The position numbers were made by a program, and so were the translations under genes. From NCBI GenBank assembly GCA_022560025.1, contig JAFISE010000099.1:1-64000 (forward strand): a stretch of 64,000 nt of DNA. Reading direction: 5' to 3'. Source of the stretch: Stagonosporopsis chrysanthemi (taxonomy: Eukaryota; Ascomycota; Dothideomycetes; Pleosporales; Didymellaceae). The notes under the pieces are model-generated. The model had not been told where the DNA came from. It made no database searches and saw nothing but the letters and a program-made list of their open reading frames with translations. This document shows, piece by piece, positions 22,821-34,142 of this stretch; the first letter of the stretch is position 1; every line of letters begins with the position of its first letter.

Positions 22821-23718
22821 TCAGTCCTCTATCAGTCTATACTGTGTTTGGAAAACCTTGCTGTGTCCCTTTCTTTCCTGCTGCGCAAACTTTGATGATT
22901 GCCTGGAAGCAGCAAATTCCACCCTTCCTTGCGAGTTCCAAACACCGACTCTTGGATCCCAGGTCGCTATATCACTCCCCAAGTTTTCCAGGTACTTCCC
23001 CATACTTCTTGGTGCCCTGAGACCATTCTTCTTGATATCGTTGATGAATTCCCGCCTATTGTCTTCGCGGAACACCAAGTCCACCACCGTTGTTGTGCCA
23101 GACGGTGTGTATAACAGAATTTCCGCCAGATCGTACAGAATTGCCTCGCCCCATTCCACAGCATGATCCCAGAACAACTTATCAATTTCTGGCAAGAAAC
23201 CAAATTTATTGAGGAACGAGCACTGAATATTCTCGTTGCCCAAGCAGAGTGTGAGGAGTGGAAGCACATCAAGGCGCGGTGGAATCCCGCCAAGCGGATA
23301 GTTGAGCTCGATCTCAATCTTCCTTGGCTTCAGCATAAAAGCATCCTTCACGTCTCCAGTGAGGAAGAATCCATGCAAGAAGCGCAGCAGAAGCTTTTCG
23401 TCGACACGAATGCGGTGCACGATCTGCGCGACATAGAGCGGACCGAATTCTCGCCGTGTCCTTCGACAGACTTGATTAAAGGCGTACACTTCTCCTCTGT
23501 GCGGGTTTTTCCTTCGCCAGTGGCTTGAGAACTCGCTTCGAGACCGCAGGCGGATGGTTTTGTGGCCGACGTTAGTGTCGACGTCCTCGATGAGGTAGGC
23601 GTATATTTCATTTCGGATTTCTGCAGCTCCGTTAGAATGATAAAAAACCTTCCTGGATCTCGAATAGGTCCTTGCCTGCTGGGAGATCCAGAAATCCTAA
23701 TTGAGTTCTGAGCGACAT
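22821..23718 (-). CDS. Uncharacterised LPxEIRNxIY-family protein (copy 2), GC-AG intron
   Basis: Function unknown. Exon 1 (23718-23676) encodes MSLRTQLGFLDLPA; exon 2 (23620-22821) continues as EIRNEIYAYLIED, giving 280 aa. The 55-nt intron starts with GC (AG|GCAAGG) and ends CTGCAG, with a CTAAC branch site, and it interrupts the glutamate codon of LPAE in phase 1. The same site is used in three paralogues. The LPxEIRNxIY head resembles the F-box-like/2EXR-type motif of many uncharacterised dothideomycete proteins. VCRRTRREFGPLY and LDVLPLL follow, the second and third blocks shared by the paralogues. It faces pseudogene copy 3 head to head, with 165 bp between starts. Confidence 0.8.
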
Positions 23719-23883
23719 CTTTGGTGTTGTTTACCTGCACAAACAAGGGGCGATCGGAAGTGGTCGTTCATGTTGGTGCCTGAAGCGGGGGACCAGCAAG
23801 TGGGGCCTTTCCCGCACCATCGGTCTCATCTCGTGGCCGACCACTGTTCGCCCACATATCGTAATCGCTGCTCACAATTTACT

Positions 23884-24404
23884 ATGAAATTTAGCTGCTC
23901 ACTGCTATCCCTACCAGGCGAGCTGCGTAACCGTGTCTACGACTACTGCGTCGAGTCTGGGCCGCTCGCTCTTCTGCCAGCTCGAGATGGGCAGTCGCCC
24001 TCGCGTCCGCTCTTTGGAGGTCTTCGGCATGCTTGCAAGATGCTGTACATGGAGTTCACGCCTATATACCTCGAAAGGACGATTGTCGTAATTCACTCTT
24101 TAAATCCAGGAGCCTACGTCTCCGCGCTCTACCCAAAGTAGAGGACCTTACTGAACTGTGACAATTGGCCAAGTACAAATCTGTATGGTATATACGAATC
24201 CACGTTCGACTTGGCGATGTACTCGACCTGACTCCTTTTGCTGGATTGTTGGCACGGGCGCCCTGCACCCATGTCGAAGTGACCTCTACATCAGCTATGC
24301 CTCCCGTCGTCGACGACCTGGCGGGTCTTTTGACATCGGTAATGGATGGCGATGCTGGCTCATCCAGAAAGCTCTGCCAACTCTTGATCATCTTGGTGTT
24401 GTAA
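23884..24404 (+). pseudogene. Pseudogene of the LPxEIRNxIY family (copy 3)
   Basis: Starts MKFSCSLLSLPGELRNRVY, a clear family head, and continues through a HACKMLYMEF block equivalent to the VCR block of the paralogues. The frame reaches TAG at 24139. Homology-like sequence (LPKVEDLTEL) continues in the +2 frame from about 24100, hits TGA at 24159-24161, then stays open to 24404 (KSVWYIRIHVRLGDVLDL). This is best read as one frameshift plus one nonsense mutation. No splice repairs both. Unlike the other copies it has no intron at the LPxE site. Confidence 0.6.
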
Positions 24405-24960
24405 TGGAATCGTCTGAAGGCGTATTACGAGATCCACCAAATCGTAACGCTGGGCTAGAAAAGCCCGGGAATATGCTCGAATATTACTTGAAGTGAGGGT
24501 TTATCTCCACACGAAACGGCATGAGTCTACGGCTATCTTTTCCACAAGCAAAGCCCTAAAATGGAGAGACGGCCTTGCATCTACATCTCGGTCAGTACGT
24601 GGATGGAGTTTTGGGGGCTGGGTTTTGACATCTTTCAGCCGTCTCGTGGATTGGATTGCTCTGATGGAGGTGGTGTAGGTTTCAATAGCAGCTGCAGGCA
24701 TGTTCGCAAGGCTCATATGTATGATAGCAAGGCTGGTACGATACTTTCCAAGGAGCCGATGTTAGCGCTGTATGCACATTCCACGCACTAGTCATCACTA
24801 GCCCCGCATTAGTGCGGGCACCAACCACTCGGCATTCACACCCTGGGAACACCGCCCAGTAATCGGTCTGATTGCGTGCTCTGATCCCACCCGGCATTCT
24901 CGTCGGCGTCTACTTCATACTTCCACACCCCTCTACAGCCCGAGGCCTTCACAACGCGAG
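24405..24960. other. Intergenic region
   Basis: Spacer between pseudogene copy 3 and the Zn2Cys6 regulator. The first 90 bp may be a decayed tail of the pseudogene. I see no intact gene in it. Confidence 0.5.
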
Positions 24961-27136
24961 ATGCAGCCCCGCCGACGTCTTGAGGTTCCCCCGGTCAAAG
25001 CCGCTTGCTTAGCATGGTAAGAACGATATCTTGATGGTATGTCTTTGGAACGTTTGAACATTTTACTAAAAATGATGTAGCCGCGCTTCAAAGGCTCGCT
25101 GCAATGGTGAGAATCCATGTAATCGAGTAAGCCTTTTCTCAAGATCTGAAACATCGTCAATTGCTTATTCTTCGATTAGTGTGGTGTGAACAGGAAGACT
25201 TGCCAGTATCTTCCCAGTCGAAGGGGACGAGTGATCCGAGCACCAGCAACTCCACCATCGGCGGGCAACTCTACAGGATCACCCGCCAGTGTAGAGAGTC
25301 TAAGCTTTGATGCTCCGCATAAAAGATTAAAGATATCAAGTAGCCCCCAAGAGATCTTGCACCCGCACAACAAAAACGCCTCGGCAAGTGTCCGTGTTCA
25401 CAGTAGCAATCAAGCGATGTAGGTTCGACCTATGACAATGTGTCCGAATGAACCGGCGCTGACTTCTGGCAGTCTGGATGCGTACTATCTTTTGATACAC
25501 CCTGGCTTGCCGATCCTGCCTCCCCCAGACACCGCATCTTTGGACCACCAACAAGCTCAAGAAGCAGATGGCAGCAATCCCTACCGTTCGGATTCGCCAT
25601 TGCTTCACGCTGTCGCCGCACTTGTCGCTCTGATACCAGAAAAGGCCGAGCATGGCTGTACAGCAATTCATGCACGGGCAGCACGTCATGAGTATGCCGA
25701 GCATTGCTCCAGGTTGGCTCTGGCGTGTATTGATAGTGATATGGATACATCTGGCCAACTGACTCGCAGCCGATTTCATCAAGACGTACCGGTATATCTT
25801 GAGAGCACAATTGCAAACCTCCTTATCGCTATGTACGAGTACAATTATCGTGGATTCATGATGAGGGCGCGTACTAGGACCTCATCCGTCATCACCATGG
25901 CGATAGACCTGGGTCTACATGATGTTGGCTCCGGAAGCCCATCGGACTTTGAATGTAAGCAGAGGATCTGGTCTATGATTGTGAGTCGGAGAACTAGCTC
26001 CATGAGTAAGAAGTCTGACCGAGAATTTTAGTTGTTCTTCGCGAATAAGCTGTCAACCATCCATCACCTGGTAAGGGTACCAGATCAGTAAGATATGATG
26101 TGCGACTAACAGCCGAACGCAGCCACCACTGATGACAATCGGCGATCAAAGATTTAAGACACCTCCTCCACTCTTAGGAAACAGGCCGGAAGTAGGTTGT
26201 CCCCATCCCATCGATGGAAGTCTCGCTGACATGGTCTAGCTCTGGGCGACCATTTTGGGTGCCCAAGACGTACTTCTTACATCACAAGCACGACCATCAA
26301 CTCCCAAGGAGCTGGAGGCGCTTGATGCCACCTTATCTTCCTATCTTCAGGATCTTGATCGCCCTATTTCTTGCTGTGAACCCAACGATCCCGAAGGACT
26401 AGCCACACGTCATTGGTGGGCAATGGCTAGAATTGTCGTGCACAGGTAAACTATGCTGGCATCAGGAGATAAAGTAGCGAAGCTAACTATTCTTAACAGT
26501 GCACGCATAAGGTTGCGTCGTCTCTCCGCGTTCGCTGACGTCCCAGCGTTCGTGAACAAACACTGCGATATGACTGCATTGCAAGATGCGAAGCATTTTC
26601 CTATTCCTACAACGATTTGTCACGAACTTCCTTCTCCGGAGTCTTTACCAGACAGTCCGAAGACGGATGATTGGCCATCTGCTGAAGGTACTGGTCCATT
26701 CAATGCACAGACTTCAGCCGAAATCTGCCTGAAGTCTGCATTCGTCGTGCTACGGATGTTTAGATACCTGACAGAAGTCCTTGTCGACAGGCATTTACAA
26801 CTTCCTGGCCTACAATTTCTGCCCGAAGACGACAGAAGTGCAATCAAGGCTTCAGTGCCGACCATTATGCCACTAATGGCTTGCAGTGCAATGCAGGCAT
26901 GCTATGTCATGGTTATGACTCTTTACAAAGTCAAGTTTACGTTGGTAACTGGAGAGGTCACGACTGTACCATCCGGTCCTGGTTTCGTTGAAACCGAGCG
27001 ACTGGTTGAGGAACTAAGACACGGCGTGAAAGACAGTTTGAATATGCTGGAAAAGTACCGAACGGAGTTCGCACACATCAAGGACATGTACGAGGAGCTT
27101 CAGATGGTGTATCAAGTCGCTTTTATCGATGTCTAA
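24961..27136 (+). CDS. Zn(II)2Cys6 transcription factor with fungal-type middle homology region
   Basis: A nuclear DNA-binding regulator. Eight exons (24961-25016, 25081-25126, 25180-25418, 25473-25980, 26032-26070, 26123-26191, 26240-26445, 26500-27136) give 599 aa. The Gal4-type binuclear zinc cluster is complete once the first two introns are removed: C16, C19, C26, C32, C35 and C42, with spacing CX2CX6CX5CX2CX6C. A Ser-rich linker follows, then a fungal_trans-like region (from LDAYYLLIHPGLPILP, about 115, to about 450). The introns are 48-64 nt. The C-terminus DMYEELQMVYQ is typical of this class. Target genes are unknown; the nearest gene downstream is a methyltransferase on the same strand, 223 bp away, which could be a target or simply a neighbour. 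Confidence 0.9.
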
Positions 27137-27359
27137 GAAGACAGCTTGGAACATGATTCTACTCGGAGCAGTTCAGCCTCATCCCCGGCGTTTGAAGTTT
27201 AAACGCCGATCAAATCCTTCGAAGTGGGGTACTTCCGTCCCACCAATCACACGAATTGCGCATTCTTCTTTGGCTAGCCGGACTTCGACTTACCTCATCG
27301 GTCTTTTGATATCTCGAACATCGCCAGCCGTCGCCCACTTGATCACCAATTCCCACGCC

Positions 27360-28330
27360 ATGACTCAAAATTCTAATGTCAAACCATCTTCAGGGACGGA
27401 CAATCCAACCCTGCCTCAAATCTTGATTGGCCTTCTCGAGCCGTGGCATTTCATGTTAGTCTCTTGTTCCTACATCCCATCCACGATATCCCATTTGTAT
27501 GCGACTTCCAGCCTCTCTGCTCTCTTATCCTGGGACGCCTTCCAGGGCGCTTGGTTCAGCAGGTTTTGGTCCTGGGCCGGCCCGCGCATCCGCGAGGGCA
27601 ATGGACCTCGCATTACTGCATTGCTCGAAGGAAGGGTCACCGGCGCTCAAGTTGTTGATGAGGTGGTGGGAGAACCGATAAGCGGTGTTGTTCTTGACAT
27701 CGGCCCAGGCTTGGGTTACTGGGTCGATCTATACGCACGCACCGACGTTCCTCTTAACAGCGAAGACGCGTCTTTGCGCAAAAGAAAGGGCAAGGGAAAG
27801 GGGATTACCAAGGTTTATGGTGTTGAACCCAACGCCCAGGCTCACTCTGACCTTCGACAGCGCGCAAATGCTGCAGGTCTTGATGGCGTATATGAGATCC
27901 TGCCCGTGGGTATACAGAGCATCGCGAGAAAAACGGACGTCAAGAAGGGTAGCGTAGATGCTATCGTTTCGCTGCTCTGCCTGTGCAGCATCCCTGAGCC
28001 CGAGAAGAACATCAAGGAGCTGTATAACTACTTGAAGCCTGGTGGCAGATGGTATCTGTATGAACACGTGGCGACGAAAGCTGGTTGGCCGATGCAATTG
28101 TATCAAAGTAAGTAATCTTTGTGGCGGATGTGAGTGCACTGCAACTAATTATCCTGCCAGAGTTTGTCAACCTTTTCTGGCCCCATGCACTTGGCGGCTG
28201 TCAACTGTGCAGAGACACTGAGAAGTCGCTGCGCGAAGCTGGGCCATGGTCGAAGGTAGATCTCAAACAGCCGCCCGTTGAGCCGTGGCACGCAGTCGTC
28301 CCTCATGTTTTCGGCACTCTGACGAAGTAA
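27360..28330 (+). CDS. SAM-dependent methyltransferase, class I (METTL7-like)
   Basis: Two exons (27360-28107, 28161-28330) give 305 aa. A hydrophobic segment near the N-terminus (LIGLLEPWHFMLVSCSYI) may anchor it to a membrane. Motif I reads VLDIGPGLGYW; motif II ends YGVEPN; motif IV is the VDAIVSLLCLCSIPEPE block; and LKPGGRWYLYEH is motif VI, in the order found in METTL7/UbiE-like enzymes. The C-terminal exon supplies WPHALGGCQLCRDT. The substrate is unknown. The same frame is open upstream as far as an ATG at 27129 that overlaps the last codons of the transcription factor; the ATG at 27360, in a GCCATGA context, is the more likely start. Confidence 0.85.
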
Positions 28331-28498
28331 GCGCTTACCGATTTGGCCGCCCCACCCACTGAGCTTTTTATCGCGTCAGCATTCGTTTTGCGTCAAATCA
28401 TGTGCATTGGCTGGTGACAATAATATCAGACAAGAGCGAGTCTTACGGAGAGTAAAACTGCCTTCAATCATCAACTGCTATCAGGACTAGATTACTTG
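28331..28498. other. Convergent spacer
   Basis: A spacer of 168 bp between the methyltransferase and LPxEIRNxIY copy 4. Nothing is seen in it. Confidence 0.5.
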
Positions 28499-29191
28499 TT
28501 ATTTTTTGCGTGCAATCAAGGCCAGTGTATTACTTAAGCCCAGCCCTAGGACGTGTGAATTGTTCACCAACAGTTCTCTCATGAGCCAGGTTGCGATGAG
28601 GGAGTTTGCCCTACCCATCTGAGCATGGAAACTGTGGACATTCACCAGAAAGATATCGTCAAGTTTGACGCGCTTCATGTACTTGGCGAACAGGAAAAGA
28701 GCCGACGGGGTCTCAAGCTGGCCGAGAAGCCGCCGACCATCTCTCTCATTCCTTGTCTGCTTTCGCATACAACCCTCCTTGATCCTGAAAAATTTAGCTG
28801 GGGTCTGTCTAGTCTTACCCACGCCAATGCGGAAACTTGCTCGCGGGAATCTATTCGTGCCAACTCGTGACACCATTACTTTATGGTTTCTGCCTTCAAC
28901 CACATCTAATATCCAATGGGTTTCCCGACATACGAGAAGCTTCTGTATGGTGTCTACATCGGCGTCAAACAAGAATTGCGGATCTCCTGCAAAGAGAAAC
29001 TCGTCCTCAAAGTGAGCCTCATCGCACTCACGGGATACTGCTCCGCACTCGAGGATTTGCCACATGAAGCTCGGGTTCGCGAGGCTGAACTTGGGGATTG
29101 GTAGGATGTCGACCTCGACGTCGAACTCTATCGCTGGATCATTTTTGGTGTACCGATCTATAAAAATGGTTATCAGGAGCAAGCTTGACAT
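28499..29191 (-). CDS. LPxEIRNxIY-family protein lacking its N-terminal signature (copy 4)
   Basis: An open frame of 230 aa without recognised domains. The segment VDILPIPKFSLANPSF aligns with the [LV]D[IV]LPL-x-x block of the paralogues (e.g. DVLPLLTL, DIIPLLQY) that lies after their LPxEIRNxIY head. This copy therefore starts where roughly 100 residues of head should already have passed. I searched the upstream 900 bp by eye for the missing head and found none. A possible TTTTTATAG acceptor at about 29158 could join an upstream exon. Either the gene is 5'-truncated or its first exon is unrecognisable. Confidence 0.5.
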   Translation of the reverse strand: MSSLLLITIFIDRYTKNDPAIEFDVEVDILPIPKFSLANPSFMWQILECGAVSRECDEAHFEDEFLFAGDPQFLFDADVDTIQKLLVCRETHWILDVVEGRNHKVMVSRVGTNRFPRASFRIGVGKTRQTPAKFFRIKEGCMRKQTRNERDGRRLLGQLETPSALFLFAKYMKRVKLDDIFLVNVHSFHAQMGRANSLIATWLMRELLVNNSHVLGLGLSNTLALIARKK

Positions 29192-30127
29192 TTTCAATTA
29201 TCCAATAGTTGGTAGAAACAATTAGTCGGTATGCGAGGGTGCACCTTTCCTGAGACGTCTGCCTTCAGACAGATGGGCCAGTATTGGTGGTGGACTCGTC
29301 GGCAACTTTGAGCAGGCGCAAGACATGGGACATCGCAACGCTTTGTGCGAGTCGTGGTACATGTGGCGAACATGTAGATGGGATTTCGTATCTGTGTGCT
29401 GATTCTCAGCGTGCGGGTCGGCAGCTGATATAAGGGAAGACATGATATTACCTAAGGAGGGACTCCAATAAGCTGCTCCCAGGGCTTATGCCAGCCATTT
29501 TTGCTTCCTTTCTCTAGAGACAGAACATGCAGCGTACAGGACAAGTAAAGGTTCGAATGTACAGGGCAATGTGCACCAGTACCGCTGAGAAGCTGAATCA
29601 GCTATTTATGGGGCATTCGTTCGACGGATGTCACGGGTCATCTGTGTCGATACGAGTTTGCTGCCTTTGGTTCAGACAACACTGGCGCCAACCCTCATCC
29701 ATTATATCCAAACCCCCGCAGTCAATGTTACCTTCAATTAGTATGACATGTGCATTCGCGTCTTCCTCTGGTGATCTTGTATCTAACAGCGAGCTGTGGA
29801 GACCATAATAATGCTCTCATTTTTGATTACGAGCGATGAATATGCGACTGCTGCCCGTGATAGAGGAGTTACAGCCGATCAGCTGAAAAGCCGGTGCTTT
29901 GAACAGAAAATTCGCAGCGATATCTTATTAGCGTGTATTAACGTCGGTCTACATGCTCATTCTGAGCCGAAGTATGGTTCAGCATACGTGGTTAGTTTCA
30001 CCCTGGAGAAAGGAACCGTGTCAACGAAATCAACAGTATTTGACTTTTTAAACAACAGGGCGTTCCCAAGACTCTTCCCAGACACTCAAACAAACCAATA
30101 CGATACATCTGACTAACCTCACATAAC
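29192..30127. other. Divergent intergenic region between family copies 4 and 5
   Basis: Open frames at 29796-30116 (+) and 29443-29222 (-) are the longest here. Neither has a recognisable motif or a family block, so I leave them uncalled. Confidence 0.45.
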
Positions 30128-31008
30128 ATGTGCTCTCCATTTCTAAGCCTTCCCGGCGGCAAGTGACCTGATTCCAATGTGTGAACGTTCGCTAACAATT
30201 TCAAGAAATACGCAACCAGATCTACGAATTACTGATAAGCGTTGACTGGAGATATCCAACCCTGCGCCTCTCTAAGACTAGCGCTGGATCCTATGGGGCA
30301 CTAGCCAGGACCTGCCGGCAGCTCCGAAGCGAGTATCTCCCTATGCACACGTGGATGCAAAATAGATGGAGCATATCCGTTCTTCTCGAAGATGTCAACG
30401 CATACATCGAAACCTTCTCTTACCGTGACGAACAACTCACAATAATGCCTCGCAGACTGTGCGTCATGCTCAGACACCTCAATCATGAGGCTCCTCAAAG
30501 CCTGCCTCCAGTAGATATAATTCCTCTTCTGCAGTACCACAGGTCCTTCCCTCATCTCGTGCTGGCGTTCGTCGTCGATAGCCGAGAATCGTATCCAAGT
30601 TCTGGCAGTATAGAAAACTCAGAGTGCCACGGCTTGAACATCACGCTCTCCATGGACGCCACGATCGCCAAGGACGTAGCGAGAGGCAAGATCATCAGTG
30701 CAACATACACGCGGGCAAAAGGAACCGGCGGGCTCATCCAATTAGTTCTCAAGCCTGAGCTGAGCGAGGTCTACGCTGGACAGGTATGGCGAGGTATGGC
30801 TGCCTCGCGCATACGCCGAATTGAGAGTCAGTATTATCAGTCGATTGAGCTGGGAGTTTATCGGAGTGGCTGGTCTACATTTGATGTAGATGTACGTATG
30901 GATCTCGATGCGATTATGCCTTCTCAGTGGGCTGCGAAGGCGGCGAGCGATAGGGCGGAGACACCGAAAAGGCACAACATGTATTTCCTGCGGTGCATCA
31001 ATCCGTAG
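30128..31008 (+). CDS. Uncharacterised LPxEIRNxIY-family protein (copy 5), GC-AG intron
   Basis: Function unknown. Exon 1 (30128-30158) reads MCSPFLSLPG and exon 2 (30206-31008) continues EIRNQIYELLISVDW, giving 277 aa. The 47-nt intron starts GCAAGT and ends TTCAAG, with a GCTAAC branch site, and cuts the glutamate codon in phase 1, exactly as in copy 2. Family blocks TCRQLRSEYLP (about 52-62) and VDIIPLLQYH follow in order. The rest lacks known domains, signal peptide or membrane helices. The ATG is the first in frame with the LPxE signature. It is closest in length to copy 2 (280 aa). Confidence 0.8.
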
Positions 31009-31698
31009 GTTGTTCAGCTCGGAGACGTCGTGGTTCTATCGTTGCCTTCAAGGCTGCAGCTATCAGAGTGGGTGATTCTGCCAGACTGTGTAGGTAATTA
31101 GTATCACCTATGTGCAAGGAATGTCACTCGTATCCTACCTCCATCTATTTGAGCCCCGTGCATAGGACACCCACAGCATATCAGAGACTGCTAGTTGCTA
31201 GACTGTAGTCTGTAAGTCTCAAAGCAATCTGTCGTCAGCCGTTGAACCTAGCTTTGATTCTACACAGCAGGGTGCTCACTGAAACGGCTCTATCTTCGCA
31301 GGCGCGTCTGATAGTATCACCACAAAGTTGTGCCTCATCTCACCTCCTCTTCTCCTCTCACCACTCATCTCTAGCTAGCTTCTAGAACCCCACAGGCTCC
31401 ACTTCACCACGTGTTTGGGTGCGGCTTATCTTCCTGACTGGCCAGCTCCATCTCTGAAGCCCCACATCCGCTGCTACAAGTGCCTAATCCCTGCGTGACC
31501 GCGCATTCGTATCGCGAACCTAATAGCGAAGAGCAGGGACAAGATTCTCACCTTCACCATGTCTTTGTCGATTCTCAGCATCATATAAAGGGCAAGCCAG
31601 ATCCCGAGCTTGCTCTAGTGTCGTACGTCAGCATCAACCTTTTGAAACCTAGACCCAGCTCTCTGCATCTCGCTCAACACGTTCTCATATTGCCGACC
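31009..31698. other. Intergenic region
   Basis: Spacer between tandem family members. It contains pyrimidine-rich runs before 31380 and a short open frame, but no recognisable gene. Confidence 0.5.
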
Positions 31699-33138
31699 AT
31701 GGAGTAAGTCGTATCGCTAGTCGTGCTTGTCAGGCTCGTCGTGTGTGCTAACGCAAACAGCATCAAGCGCAGCACCACTCCCGAGCCTTTAGAAGACGCA
31801 GACAAGCTACCTGTGCCTCCACTGACACCAAACGCGCAACTGCCGAAAACCTTCATCCCGCCCTCTCCCGGAGGTCCGCGACTTCAAGCTCTGGTCGCTG
31901 GCTCGCGAGAAGGCAGAGCAAAGCTACTGCGTCCGCCATTGAGCAAGAAGCGCAGCCAGACAGCCGGCGTGACTAAAATCGGCAAGCTTGCAAAGCCCAA
32001 GACCAACATGACCAACACTATCGAAGCCGTTGCTAGTGGGAAGAAGACAACCAGTCTTCTAGACCTTCCTGGTGGTATGTCTGCCGTAGTGCAATTCACT
32101 TGTTAAGCCCGTTCACTGATCATCCATAGAAATTCGAAACATTATCTACTCATACACTTCCGGATCTAGTCAAGCACTGCTGGTTCACCGCCCTCGCATT
32201 GCATCACTCCGCCCGAGAACACGCTTCGATCGACACCGTACACTGAAGTCTGATCTTCTTGAGAAGGAGCAGGACACAGCACTCGCAGGCGATACTCCTC
32301 GTGCCAAGACAGGACCTCCCCCGCGCGACACGAATCGACCATTTTTTGGTCTCACGCAGGTCTGCCGCCTCCTCCGCCAAGAGTTCCGACCGCTTCAAAT
32401 GCAGCGCCAAGAAATCGGTATGGATCTTGTAGACGTGAAGACCTATCTGACCACGTTCTACCCTGATGCCGACATGCAGCTTGAGGCTTTGTCGACATCC
32501 AGTGATCGAAAGGTCGACATGCCGTACACAGGTAACATGACCATCGCTGTTGGTGACAAGATCAAGCAGATCGAGAAGTCTGCGGACGGTATCGATGTCC
32601 TGCCGCTTCTTGACGTGTGGGCCAACTCTTTCAAGATCGAGGCTGGCTTCGGACGATACATGCAAGCCCACTATGATGCTACCGCAGACGGGGAGGCAAA
32701 AGACCTGTAAGTTCATGACTCTCACTTACCTATCACAACATGACTGACCGCTGTAGGTATCGATTGTTCGGACGCAAGGTTCAGGCAGACAGACGATGCT
32801 CCCCGATGAACACCATCTGGCGCAACATTTTGCGCACTCGCGCTCTTGACGCAGTGAAGATCCATCGCCAACCGTCAGGTTCGGTCCCTTCGCGAGGTTC
32901 TCTGCCAGCGCCTGTCGCTCCTGTCGCCATCGCCCCTAACGCTGCCCTTCCCGCTCACGTCCCTATCGCTTCTGGTCCACGCCCATACATCCATCTCATT
33001 TTCAAGCGCGAGCGGGCAGCTGGGTGGATGAGCGAGTTCCACTCCCAAGTCCCGCAGTTTTGGCTCATGGCCCGGGGATTCGACGCAATGGAGCACTTCC
33101 AGATCAAGGTCGGCGTTGCGTCTGCATCCCGCAAGTAG
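31699..33138 (+). CDS. Uncharacterised LPxEIRNxIY-family protein (copy 6), long N-terminal extension
   Basis: Function unknown. Four exons (31699-31703, 31761-32074, 32130-32706, 32757-33138) give 425 aa. The first coding exon holds just ATG GA. About 100 basic, Pro/Ser/Lys-rich residues precede the signature SLLDLPGEIRNIIYSY; the intron inside it (GT-AG, 55 nt) again splits the glutamate codon in phase 1. Blocks VCRLLRQEFRPL and DVLPLLDVW follow in family order. A proline/alanine-rich insert lies near residues 340-375. The extension is long and basic enough to act as a nuclear or nucleic-acid-binding tail, but this is a guess from composition. All joints keep frame. Confidence 0.8.
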
Positions 33139-34142
33139 ATCAGCAAGCCTAAAGCATGGTTTTGGCGCGACGCTGTTCAGTAGTAGTGTCGTCGTGTCGT
33201 AGATGGTTGCCGTTGGATCTTTCAAACGCATTCTCTCCCGACAGCGTTGACTACAACTCTAGATCTGTTCTCGCACATCATTATGCGCACGCTTGGGTAT
33301 ATCGAAAGTCTGCCGCGTTTCGCTCCATCCTTTAGGTCATTTCCTGCCTTGCCGACACACGCGTATGGTCATGCATCGCTGTCAGGAGCATCAGTCATCT
33401 GGCATCTTCTTTTACAATCTTTGCGCCATATCCGCCTATCTGTAGCATATCATCAATCACAACTACCCCCAGTATCAGCCTCGCACGTGAGTGTCTGTCG
33501 TGAGCCCCAAAGAAGCAAGACATGGATAATAAAAGGCCCCGAGTGGTGCCGGTGGAGAGGCACACGGGTTGGCGAAAGTGGAGACAGGGTCCGTTTGGCG
33601 CGATCTGCCCGATGTGCAACTCCACACGGCACGGGTTGGATTGTGTGACGTCAACTCCTCACAGCCATTCCTCAGGCTGGCAGCTGACAGCTCCCAGCTC
33701 TCATGATAACATCGAAAGGCGCGCTCAAATCCGTCTTCGTTCTCGTCCAGCATGTGCAGGGTTACCTATGTTACTTTGTTGCTGGGATCCGCTGCCGCCG
33801 GCCCCTGTGGCGCGCTTCTCTAGCTGCAGCGACGCATCTTGAGGTCACGCACCGTCGTCGAATTGTTTGTGGCTGCCGTCCCGTCTCTAGCGTATATACA
33901 CAACGGTCTCCGCAGCATGCAACACTTGTATCGCGACACGTATAGACGCTGCCACCGCACACTGCTCCCCCTCCTCAATCCTTCCACTCCTAATCTCGAT
34001 AGAGTTCCGCACTCCCAAGGCATGAACAGAGCAAATCTCGGCCAATCTCCACCAGCGTGAGGTCATTGACAAGGATCGCAACCAGCTGGTCCTCCGCACC
34101 CTGCTGCTGCTATTTTGAGCGCAACGGTCTTTTATACTCGAC
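33139..34142. other. Intergenic region
   Basis: A 1-kb spacer with several open frames on both strands but no recognisable protein, repeat or RNA element. Confidence 0.5.
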
